Origin: Flavobacterium lipolyticum | Lineage (GTDB): Bacteria > Bacteroidota > Bacteroidia > Flavobacteriales > Flavobacteriaceae | DNA length: 64,000 bases | NCBI RefSeq assembly: GCF_020905335.1 | Contig: NZ_JAJJMN010000001.1 | Span: 3,224,001-3,288,000, forward strand | Direction: 5' to 3' | Part shown: positions 56,847 through 64,000 of the stretch, piece by piece | Numbering within the stretch: position 1 is the first letter of the stretch | Layout of the letters: every line of letters begins with the position of its first letter | Translations under genes and position numbers: made by a program | The notes under the pieces: model-generated | Database searches by the model: none | What the model was told of the DNA's origin: nothing | What the model saw: only the letters and a program-made list of their open reading frames with translations

Positions 56847-59222
56847 ATGAAAAGAAGTAAAATAATTAAAACAGCACTTTTTGTGGTATTGTCCCTGGGC
56901 TGGATATTTATCACAACCTTTAATTTAGGGCCATTTGGTTCCCTGGGAAAATTAACAACCTATAAAACAGGCTTGTTGTCTGTGCCTTTACAAAGCGATG
57001 GAACGCAAAAAATTCACAGCGATCAAAAATTAGATATTTTTGTAGATAATGTTGGAATTCCCCACATCTATAGTGGTACCAAAAGTGCAGCAGCTTACGG
57101 ACTGGGATACATGCACGCAAAAGACAGGTACTTCCAGATGGAGATGATCTCAAGGATTGTTCAGGGAAGACTATCAGAATTTGTACCGTTAGGAACCCTA
57201 AAATCAGATAAATTCTGGAAGCCGTATGAGTTTGAAAGAAAATCAGAAGAGATACTGGCAGCCTACAAAAAAGATAACCCGGAATTTTATGCTTATCTGC
57301 AGGCTTATTCTGATGGGGTAAATGCTTACTTAAACAATAACGAAAATACAGATCCCTTATATAAAGCATTAGGAACAACACCCAGAAAATGGAAAACGGA
57401 ATATTCGCTGTTATTCACCTGGTATATGAGCTATACGCTGACTTATTTTGATCATCATATCGACCAACAGGAAATTTTAGAGAAGCTGCCGGGACAGGAG
57501 ATTACTTATTTTTACCCTTTACAGCCGAAAGGAATAAACACCATTTTGCCTTCCGGTTTACTACCTTCCACTGTTAACCTGCCTAACATAGGAGCTCATA
57601 CTTTGGGGACAGCTTCAGTAGATAACACTCCAGAAGAATCATCATTATTTGATTTAGGAGCTAAATTAATGACCAATCATAAGTTCTATCAAGGTGTAGG
57701 AAGTAACAACTGGGTGGTAAACAACACCAAAACAAAAAGTAAAAATAATATTCTGGCAAATGACCCGCACCTGTATTTGACACTTCCGGAAGCTTTTTAT
57801 GAAGCTCACATTGTAACCGGAAGTTTTAAAACATACGGTTTTACGATTCCTGGTGTTCCAGTGATAGTAAGCGGTCATAATGATAAAATTTCATGGGGTA
57901 TTACCAATGGAGAATGGGATTTGGTAGACAGATACAAACTTCAGGTAAAAAATGACAGTCTGTACCTATATGAAGGGAAATGGATTCCTTTCCAGGTTAA
58001 AAATTATACCATTAAAGTAAAAGGAAAACCTGACTACATAGAAAAGTACAGAAGTACGGTACAAGGAAAAGTTATAAAAGAAGAAAATGGACAGTATTAC
58101 GCACAGCATTGGTACGCTGCTGAAAAAAGTAACTCTGTAAAAGCAATGTACGAAGTGATGAAGAGTCAGAATTGGGATGGTTTTTCAACAGCATTAAAAG
58201 ATTATAGCTATCCTCCTCAAAATTTTGCTTACAGCGATGTAAACAATAATATTGGGATTGTGTGTGCGGGTGAATTGCCGGCAAGAAGCAGCGATTATAT
58301 TGGTCAGGTATTAGACGGTAGCAAAAAGTATGTTCCTGTAAAAGCTTTAGATGCTTTTTGGTCGGCTTATAATCCGGATAAAGGATTTTTGTTTTCTGCC
58401 AATCAACAGCCTATTCAGAACAATGTTTACTTTGGAGCACATGGTTCAAAAGACGATTACAGAGCCAAACGTATTTATTCTGTATTAGAAGAAAAGCAAG
58501 ACTGGTCAGTTCCGGAAATTCAGAAAATGCAAAGTGATGTTGTTGATATTTCCCTTAAAGATTTTAAAACATTAATAAACAACTATCCGCAAAAAGAAAA
58601 ATACAATAGCATTGTAAAAGAACTAAAAAGCTGGGACGGAAACATGAACGGTGACGGAAATCAGGGATTGGTTTTTGAAATGTTGCGAAAAGTCTCTATA
58701 AAAGAAGCGAAGCAATTTGCAAAGACCAAACTGCAGGTAAAACAAGAACCATCGTTACAAAACTTCTTAAAATACCTGAATGATAAAAAGTATACCCTTC
58801 CGGGTGGTGATAACAAACAAAAAGTGGTAGATGCTATTTTTGAAAAAACACTGGATACTTTGACACAAACTTACGGCGATCAATGGAAAAAAGTGAGCTA
58901 CAAAAAGATGTCTAAGTTTGATATCAACAATATGCTTTTCATTCCGGGACTGGGAGAAAAAATTGACAATGCGGGAGGTAATATCAATACCATCAACATC
59001 AATACAGAAAAGTTTCATCCAGTCTTCCGTGCGGTATATGAAGTAAAAGACGGAAGCATACAGGCACATACCATTTTGGCTGGAGGTCAGAGTGGTTTGA
59101 TAAATTCAGCACATTATAAAGATCAAATTGAATCCTGGAGTAAAGGCCAGTACAAGAAAAGCCAATTTGTTAATAATCCTGCTAAACTTAAAAAAATTGT
59201 AACCACGATAAAATTTAACTAA
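56847..59222 (+). CDS. Penicillin acylase family (Ntn) periplasmic hydrolase, PvdQ-like role
   Basis: A 791-residue Ntn-hydrolase precursor. N-terminal membrane anchor or signal (IIKTALFVVLSLGWIFITTF), alpha-chain region (VDNVGIPHIYSG, AAAYGLGYMHAKDRYFQME), a linker, then the autocleavage site GVGSNNWVV with Ser286 as the predicted N-terminal nucleophile of the beta chain; downstream NDPHL, PGVPVIVSGHNDKISWGITN and WDLVDRY are family hallmarks. Size and order fit an acylase that self-processes in the periplasm. In pyoverdine maturation PvdQ removes the N-terminal fatty acid after PvdE export; the same pairing here suggests that the NRP is made as an N-acyl prodrug and deacylated outside the cytoplasm. 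Degrading penicillin-like compounds or signals is an alternative. Confidence 0.9.
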   Translation: MKRSKIIKTALFVVLSLGWIFITTFNLGPFGSLGKLTTYKTGLLSVPLQSDGTQKIHSDQKLDIFVDNVGIPHIYSGTKSAAAYGLGYMHAKDRYFQMEMISRIVQGRLSEFVPLGTLKSDKFWKPYEFERKSEEILAAYKKDNPEFYAYLQAYSDGVNAYLNNNENTDPLYKALGTTPRKWKTEYSLLFTWYMSYTLTYFDHHIDQQEILEKLPGQEITYFYPLQPKGINTILPSGLLPSTVNLPNIGAHTLGTASVDNTPEESSLFDLGAKLMTNHKFYQGVGSNNWVVNNTKTKSKNNILANDPHLYLTLPEAFYEAHIVTGSFKTYGFTIPGVPVIVSGHNDKISWGITNGEWDLVDRYKLQVKNDSLYLYEGKWIPFQVKNYTIKVKGKPDYIEKYRSTVQGKVIKEENGQYYAQHWYAAEKSNSVKAMYEVMKSQNWDGFSTALKDYSYPPQNFAYSDVNNNIGIVCAGELPARSSDYIGQVLDGSKKYVPVKALDAFWSAYNPDKGFLFSANQQPIQNNVYFGAHGSKDDYRAKRIYSVLEEKQDWSVPEIQKMQSDVVDISLKDFKTLINNYPQKEKYNSIVKELKSWDGNMNGDGNQGLVFEMLRKVSIKEAKQFAKTKLQVKQEPSLQNFLKYLNDKKYTLPGGDNKQKVVDAIFEKTLDTLTQTYGDQWKKVSYKKMSKFDINNMLFIPGLGEKIDNAGGNINTININTEKFHPVFRAVYEVKDGSIQAHTILAGGQSGLINSAHYKDQIESWSKGQYKKSQFVNNPAKLKKIVTTIKFN

Positions 59223-59593
59223 TGAAAAATATACTAAATTACCTGCCCTTTATAGTTGTATTACTAGCACAATTTTTAATAAACAACTATACCGTAATAT
59301 TGCTCTTTACCATTTTAACAGGCTTTATTGCCGCTTTTAAAATAGAGCGAAAAAGAGTTTTCTTAAAGTGTTTTATAATTGGGTTGGTGGTAGCAACTAC
59401 CGTATTCCTTATCTATGAATCGAGAGTGGCATATGTAAAAGATCTTCTGGTAAATCTTGGACTATCAAGTCTTTTTATTTATGTTTTTTTCCCGTTGTTT
59501 AATGCTTTAAACACCGCAATTCTTTTCTTTTTTGGTTATAAAACGGGTACGTTGGTTTTAGAAAGAAGACTTGCGAGAACCAGCCAGATATAG
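59222..59593 (+). CDS. Small four-helix membrane protein, unknown
   Basis: A 123-residue very hydrophobic protein whose ATG overlaps the acylase stop by one base (TAATG), so its translation is probably coupled to the acylase. About four membrane segments (LPFIVVLLAQFLI, TVILLFTILTGFIAAF, CFIIGLVVATTVFLIY, LFIYVFFPLFNALNTAILFFF). I do not recognise a family. The coupling suggests a partner of the acylase or exporter, for instance immunity or membrane assembly. Confidence 0.75.
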   Translation: MKNILNYLPFIVVLLAQFLINNYTVILLFTILTGFIAAFKIERKRVFLKCFIIGLVVATTVFLIYESRVAYVKDLLVNLGLSSLFIYVFFPLFNALNTAILFFFGYKTGTLVLERRLARTSQI

Positions 59594-59693
59594 ACCTTCA
59601 AAGAAACCTGTCTGAAGAGGATCAAAAAAACGTATAGTCAAAGCAATCCTCTTAATCTTAAAAAAACACTATCAATTTCTAAACACAAAAAAG

Positions 59694-59852
59694 ATGAAAG
59701 ATCGTAAGTCAAAATGCAGCTGTGCTAAAAGCGGAGTAATGTGTGCACTTAAATTAAGTTTAATCAAACAAGGAGTATCGGCATCAGACAGTGCGATAAA
59801 AAATAAGGCCATTTGTCCTCTAAAGGCGGCAGTGTTGAGTAATGCTTCGTAA
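59694..59852 (+). CDS. Candidate 52-residue Cys-containing small protein
   Basis: ATG at 59694 preceded by an A-rich stretch (AAACACAAAAAAG), stop TAA at 59850. The product begins MKDRKSKCSCAKSGVMCALK and ends AVLSNAS, with cysteines at 8, 10, 17 and 41 and a basic N-terminus. No signal peptide. It matches nothing I know. The spacing and amino-acid composition look coding and it sits inside the cluster, but a 52-codon ORF can occur by chance. Confidence 0.45.
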   Translation: MKDRKSKCSCAKSGVMCALKLSLIKQGVSASDSAIKNKAICPLKAAVLSNAS

Positions 59853-60154
59853 GCGGTAATAGAAGTCCCGAAGAATGTAATTCAAAGTGAATAAATCAGC
59901 TATATGAGGTCTTCTATAGATTTATGAATAGCCTGATTGAAATAAGATCCGTAAATATTCCCCGAGGATATGAAACAGTCGAAAAAATAGTGTCATTGTT
60001 ATACATAATGACATCAATAATAAATACTGAGAAAATTATTCAATCATACCTATTGTATTATTGAAATCAAAAAAATATAAAATATTGGTAAAGTCTAATG
60101 CAAAATATATAATGAAAAACTCATTGTACATTTTTTATATACGTTAATAGTATT
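59853..60154. other. Intergenic, no gene seen
   Basis: About 300 bp, very AT-rich, with stops in all frames I checked. It presumably holds the promoter of the phosphopantetheinyl transferase gene, but I find no convincing TTTG/TAnnTTTG pair. Confidence 0.5.
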
Positions 60155-60853
60155 ATGCAAAATTCGACACATTACTTAGCCTTTCGTGATTTTGAATCTA
60201 TCCCTAAAATTGATTTGAAAGAAGATGAATACTACCTATTTCAGCATTCAGGTGATTGCAATCCTGATCAAAGTATTCTGGATTATTATTTGGAATTTTT
60301 ACCTCAGAAATTTAGAAAGGAAGTACTTAAATATAGAAAATGGGATGACAGATACAACTGTTTGTTTGGAAAACTAATGGTGCGTATGGGATCTCATATA
60401 TTAGGAAATCATTCGTTTGAATTCGAGAAAATGGTTAAAGACAATTATGGAAAACCCTACATGTTAGGCAGTAACTTTAATTTTAATATCTCGCATAGTG
60501 GAAATATGGTAGTATGTGTCTTTAGCAAACAGGAAATAGGTGTTGACATTGAAGAGATCAACGACATCGATTATTCGTTGTTTGAAAATGTTTTTTCTGC
60601 TCAGGAATTTGCAGAAATCAATCGTGACGGATTGGATAAATTTTACGAATTCTGGACTAGAAAAGAATCTGTCATTAAAGCGATAGGAAAGGGGATGTCC
60701 ATTCCGCTTACAGAAATCGAAATCAATACAGGCTACACAACCTATGAAAATGATACCTGGTACACAAAAAGTTTTAAAATTGATAACAAATACTGCTCGA
60801 TTACCACAAAGTACGATCAGATAAAAGCTCAGGAAATGCAGGTTATATTTTAA
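60155..60853 (+). CDS. 4'-Phosphopantetheinyl transferase, Sfp type
   Basis: A 232-residue enzyme that converts apo carrier domains to the holo form with CoA; it would serve all the PCP/ACP domains here. Seen: YGKPYM, FNISHSG, IGVDIEEI (Mg-binding Asp131 and Glu133) and FWTRKESVIKAIGKG (Glu171, Lys175), in the usual order and at the usual length. A terminator follows about 110 bp downstream, so this is probably the last gene of the biosynthetic region. Confidence 0.95.
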   Translation: MQNSTHYLAFRDFESIPKIDLKEDEYYLFQHSGDCNPDQSILDYYLEFLPQKFRKEVLKYRKWDDRYNCLFGKLMVRMGSHILGNHSFEFEKMVKDNYGKPYMLGSNFNFNISHSGNMVVCVFSKQEIGVDIEEINDIDYSLFENVFSAQEFAEINRDGLDKFYEFWTRKESVIKAIGKGMSIPLTEIEINTGYTTYENDTWYTKSFKIDNKYCSITTKYDQIKAQEMQVIF

Positions 60854-60965
60854 TAGTCTGTAAATAACATCTGTTTGCTGTTGTGATCAGCCTTGCTTCA
60901 TAATTGTACCTATGGAGCATTATAAGAAATCAGATTTAACTTTTAAACGAATACTTAATTCAACG

Positions 60966-61001
60966 AAACCTCCGGGATCTTATGGTTCGGGAGGTTTTTT
61001 T
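60966..61001 (+). terminator. Intrinsic terminator at the end of the cluster
   Basis: AAACCTCC / GGAGGTTT stem with a GC-rich inner part (GGG...CGG) and a run of seven T (60995-61001). It falls inside a 70-codon open frame (60912-61124), which argues against that frame being a gene. The rest of 60854-61303 shows nothing further that I can support. Confidence 0.85.
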
Positions 61002-61303
61002 ATGTGCAGTAACGACTTTTGGATGCAATTTGTTTTATTCGAAAGCGATTACAGCAACAATAATTGTTTAGAACAGAAAAAGAGTTTTCAAAAACATTCA
61101 AAAGACATAATATTCAAAAAATAGTGTCTCTTTTAAATTGTCGGTTTTTACTGTGATTGTAATTTTTCTTCACAAAAAAACTTTATCTTGGCAGAGAAAA
61201 TAGAGGCTGTTTCTTCTGTAAATCCGGCTGATAACCGAGCCTAAAGGGATGCATTAGAAGCAGAGATTACAAAACAATAAACCGTACCAAAAAACAGATA
61301 AGA

Positions 61304-62335
61304 ATGTTATCATCACATGAATTGTTATTCTTTTTTAGTGCCTTAGGGGCTTTTAATGGTTTCCTGCTTTCTTTATATTTTGCGGTAAATGCCAAAAAGA
61401 AAATTTTTGCAAACTATTTTTTATCCTTGCTGTTACTGGTATTAAGCATCAGAATTATAAAATCGGTTTTCTTTTATTTTAATCCTCACTTATCGAATAC
61501 TTTTATTCAAATCGGACTTTCGGCCTGCATTCTTATTGGCCCTTTTCTTTTTTTATATCTCAGATCTTACAGTCCCTATTCCAAATCAGTTTGGATTACA
61601 CATACAATACCTTATTTGGTGATCATGGCAATTCTGGGAAGTCTTTATTCTTATGTCGAGCATCCTCAAATCTGGCGTATGTGGATTGTAAAAGCCATAT
61701 ATCTTCAATGGTTGGTTTATATCGGTTTCTCTTTTAAATATATTCAGCCAATTCTTCAGAAAATCAAAGAGAAGGAGAGCTTAAAAAAGTTAGAAGTATG
61801 GTTCCTTAGCATCTATTTTGGAGTTGCATTGGTATGGACTGCCTATACTTTTGCCGCCTATACTTCTTATATCGTCGGAGCATTATCGTTTACCTTTATT
61901 TTATACCTGATCATTTTACTTTTAATTTACGGAAATAGCCAGGAAACTACATTCTTTCAGGAAAAAGAGAGATACAAAAACAAAAGCATTGATAAAGAGA
62001 CATTAGATCTAATGAGTCAAAAATTTTCTGTTATAGTAGAAAAAGAACTTTTTCTGAATTCCAATTTCACTTTGGAAGAAGCGGCAAAAGAATTAAAAGT
62101 AAGCAAACATATTTTATCCCAATATGTAAATGAAGTAGTAGGCAAATCCTTCTCCAATCTTATTAAAGAATACAGAATAGAGAAAGCGAAAGAGCTATTA
62201 GAAACCGAAAAAAACTATACCATTGAAAGTTTGGGTTATGATAGTGGCTTCAATTCTAAATCAACTTTTTTCACCGCCTTTAAGAAACAAACCGGATTAA
62301 CCCCTACCGAATATCAAAAACGGTACTCCAAATGA
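61304..62335 (+). CDS. Membrane-anchored AraC family transcriptional regulator
   Basis: 343 residues. The first about 215 contain six or seven hydrophobic helices (LLFFFSALGAFNGFLLSLYF, YFLSLLLLVLSIRIIKSVFF, IQIGLSACILIGPFLFLYL, and so on). The C-terminal about 105 form an AraC double helix-turn-helix (FTLEEAAKELKVSKHILSQYVNEVVGKSF; IESLGYDSGFNSKSTFFTAFKKQTGLTPTEYQKR). This 7TM-like plus AraC arrangement is common in Flavobacteriia. It lies beyond the cluster terminator and may control the two genes after it. Confidence 0.88.
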   Translation: MLSSHELLFFFSALGAFNGFLLSLYFAVNAKKKIFANYFLSLLLLVLSIRIIKSVFFYFNPHLSNTFIQIGLSACILIGPFLFLYLRSYSPYSKSVWITHTIPYLVIMAILGSLYSYVEHPQIWRMWIVKAIYLQWLVYIGFSFKYIQPILQKIKEKESLKKLEVWFLSIYFGVALVWTAYTFAAYTSYIVGALSFTFILYLIILLLIYGNSQETTFFQEKERYKNKSIDKETLDLMSQKFSVIVEKELFLNSNFTLEEAAKELKVSKHILSQYVNEVVGKSFSNLIKEYRIEKAKELLETEKNYTIESLGYDSGFNSKSTFFTAFKKQTGLTPTEYQKRYSK

Positions 62336-62439
62336 GTTCTAATTTATAGAATGAGACTTCAGTTTTATAATCTAAACCCTGTAAACTAAGACGATACCGG
62401 ACATTTGCATTCATTATTAATAACTTAAAAAAATTAAAA

Positions 62440-62901
62440 ATGAAAAAAGTGTTTTTATTTATCGGATTAAGTCTGTTGTTTTTTAAATCAAATGCCCAAA
62501 GTCAAAATACTACTGATGACTGGAGTTTGATTCAAAAAACACTAAATCTCTACATAGATGGTCAGGCTACTGGCGACTCTGTTAAAGTAGGTCAGGCATT
62601 TCACAGTTCCTGGCAGCTGAAAGGTTTCAGAGAAAAAGAATTCGTAGTCGTTCCCAAATCGAAGTATCTGGTAGGATACAAAAAACGAGATGTTAAACCT
62701 GATAATTGGTCAGGCCGCATCGTTTCTATTGATTTCACCAATAATGCAGCAAGTGCCAAAGTAGAGATCAGCACTGCAAAACTATTATTTGTAGACTATT
62801 TCAATCTTCTGAAAACAGATCAGGGCTGGTTTATTGTAGATAAAATTTCAACCCGTACTCCTCACAAAATCGTTGATGCGGAAGTAAAACCAAAAGGATA
62901 G
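62440..62901 (+). CDS. Secreted NTF2-like (lumazine-binding-like) protein
   Basis: 153 residues with a signal peptide (KKVFLFIGLSLLFFKSNAQ). The mature part is an NTF2-like fold of the small Bacteroidota family often annotated as putative lumazine-binding: TLNLYIDGQATGD, FHSSWQLKG, IVSIDFTNNAASAKVEI, YFNLLKTDQGWFIVDK. No catalytic residues can be assigned. The same domain recurs at the C-terminus of the next gene. Confidence 0.8.
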   Translation: MKKVFLFIGLSLLFFKSNAQSQNTTDDWSLIQKTLNLYIDGQATGDSVKVGQAFHSSWQLKGFREKEFVVVPKSKYLVGYKKRDVKPDNWSGRIVSIDFTNNAASAKVEISTAKLLFVDYFNLLKTDQGWFIVDKISTRTPHKIVDAEVKPKG

Positions 62902-62945
62902 TCCAGTACTTTTTGTTCAAACTAAAACCGATAATCTCCAAAGAA

Positions 62946-64000
62946 ATGTTAAAAATAATCGTTTTATCACTAGTTTTTACGGGGCTGTATCCTCAAAGTA
63001 TTCACGCACAAAAAAACATACTATTTGTCACCTCAAATCAGGATTTTTATGGCAATACCAAAATAAGTACATCCAATCACTTTGAAGAAATAGTAATTCC
63101 GTACGACATATTTACAAAGGCAGGCTACAAGGTAGATTTTATAAGTCCGAAGGGGGGGGCAATTCCTATTGGATACATTAATACTTCCGACAGTATCCAA
63201 AAAACATACTTATACAACAGTTGGTTTATGAGCAAATTGAAACAGACCAGAAAGCCTGAAGAAGTTGCGGCTAATGATTATTCTGCAATATTCTATACAG
63301 GCGGAGGTGCCGCTATGTTTGGGGTAGCCGAGAACCAGGCCATTCAGAAATTAGCAGGAGCAATCTATAAAAAAAATGGAATTATCTCCACGATTTGCCA
63401 CGGAACAGCAGGAATTGCTTACTTGAAAAACGAGAATGGAGTTTCACTCTATGCGGGACGAAAAATCACCGGTTTTCCGGATGAATTTGAAAGTAAAGAG
63501 ATGGCCTATTACCAAACATTTCCCTTTTCGATGAATAAAGCAATCATCGACAATAAAGGTAATTTTGTTTATTCAGAAAAAGGAAGAGACGCTTTTTATA
63601 TAACTGATGGCAGGTTTGTGACGGGGCAGGATCCTACTTCAGGCACAAAAGTAGCAAATGAGGTTCTAAGATTAATTAGGGAAAACGATAAAGAGACCGG
63701 AAATAATACGGTAAAAAGCGACTTTGATCAAATCACCGAAGTTCTGTTAGATTATATGGAAGGTACGGCAGAAGGACAGCCAGAAAGACTGAGAAAAGCC
63801 TTCCATCCCAATTTTAACTTATATACAGTAGCCAATGATACATTGTGGACACGTTCCGGTAAACAATATATCGCTAACATAAAAACAGGGGAAAAATTAA
63901 ACCGAATCGGACGTATTCTTGCCATTGATATGGAGAAAGATGCCGCAATTGCGAAAGTAGAAATTAAAGTACCCAATTGGCGCACTTTTACAGATTACTT
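62946..64000 (+). CDS. DJ-1/PfpI family protein fused to NTF2-like domain, 3'-partial
   Basis: Open frame from the ATG at 62946 to the window edge with no stop. Signal peptide (LKIIVLSLVFTGLYPQSIHA). DJ-1/PfpI domain at about 24-230 with ILFVTSNQDFYG, YTGGGAAMFG and a nucleophile-elbow cysteine about 151 (STICHGTAG). After a linker, an NTF2-like domain (ITEVLLDYMEGTAEG, FHPNFNLY, IGRILAIDMEKDAAIAKVEI) similar to the preceding protein. A run of eight G at 63152-63159 lies in the coding part. It probably forms an operon with the gene before it (44-bp gap). The enzymatic role is unknown; related proteins are amidases, chaperones or glyoxalases. Confidence 0.8.
   Translation, partial: MLKIIVLSLVFTGLYPQSIHAQKNILFVTSNQDFYGNTKISTSNHFEEIVIPYDIFTKAGYKVDFISPKGGAIPIGYINTSDSIQKTYLYNSWFMSKLKQTRKPEEVAANDYSAIFYTGGGAAMFGVAENQAIQKLAGAIYKKNGIISTICHGTAGIAYLKNENGVSLYAGRKITGFPDEFESKEMAYYQTFPFSMNKAIIDNKGNFVYSEKGRDAFYITDGRFVTGQDPTSGTKVANEVLRLIRENDKETGNNTVKSDFDQITEVLLDYMEGTAEGQPERLRKAFHPNFNLYTVANDTLWTRSGKQYIANIKTGEKLNRIGRILAIDMEKDAAIAKVEIKVPNWRTFTDY

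Noticed and set aside
56920..57381. 153-codon minus-strand frame
   Set aside because: Lies wholly inside the acylase gene in antisense; no domain or start context.
60912..61124. 70-codon open frame after the phosphopantetheinyl transferase
   Set aside because: It contains a strong intrinsic terminator (60966-61001) and has no recognisable features.
1..64000. tRNA, rRNA, insertion sequences, transposases
   Set aside because: No tRNA-like cloverleaf, rRNA segment or transposase was recognised anywhere in the window by eye.

Overview
The window is AT-rich DNA from a Bacteroidota bacterium, most likely Flavobacterium or a close relative. Signs of this are a TonB-dependent receptor with an N-terminal carboxypeptidase-regulatory-like domain, a UpxY/NusG-type antiterminator, starts preceded by A-rich sequence rather than Shine-Dalgarno motifs, and a TAnnTTTG-type -7 element. 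Nearly all of it (about 1-61,000) is one large nonribosomal peptide/polyketide biosynthetic region that continues beyond the left edge.

Layout. (i) 1-18,125: four NRPS genes, the first truncated by the window edge, closed by an intrinsic terminator. (ii) 18,396-22,596: accessory and regulatory block with a ThiF/E1-like adenylyltransferase, a 59-copy 7-bp tandem repeat and other intergenic repeats, a divergent LuxR-type regulator, a GNAT/autoinducer-synthase-like protein and a NusG paralogue. (iii) 22,857-49,846: four more assembly-line genes (three NRPS, one PKS). (iv) 50,034-60,853: tailoring, release and export functions. These are a CmlA-like di-iron beta-hydroxylase, a TonB-dependent receptor, a type II thioesterase, a PvdE-like ABC exporter, a penicillin-acylase-family hydrolase, a small membrane protein, a tiny Cys-containing ORF and a phosphopantetheinyl transferase, followed by a terminator. 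(v) 61,304-64,000: apparently unrelated flanking genes (membrane AraC regulator, NTF2-like protein, DJ-1/PfpI-NTF2 fusion cut by the window edge).

How it works together. Every NRPS protein whose N-terminus is visible begins with a TubC-like docking domain, and seven of the eight assembly-line proteins end in a short acidic/hydrophobic tail, so a single ordered line is plausible. Specificity codes that I aligned by eye give: (upstream residue or residues)-Ala-Ala-betaAla-Ile-Leu / Ile-Asp-D-Asp-Ser-X-(malonyl C2, unreduced)-D-Phe. The two epimerases and the D-specific C domain that follows the first one agree with this order. There is no cis thioesterase. The last protein ends in an extra condensation-like domain that probably releases the chain. 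Export by the PvdE-like pump followed by deacylation by the acylase resembles pyoverdine maturation.

The standout observation is the gene at 6712-11652. Its adenylation domain carries a beta-alanine code almost identical to the classical one, and a complete PanP-like PLP-dependent aspartate decarboxylase is inserted in it between motifs A5 and A6. This looks like a module that makes its own substrate (Asp to beta-Ala) and then activates it.
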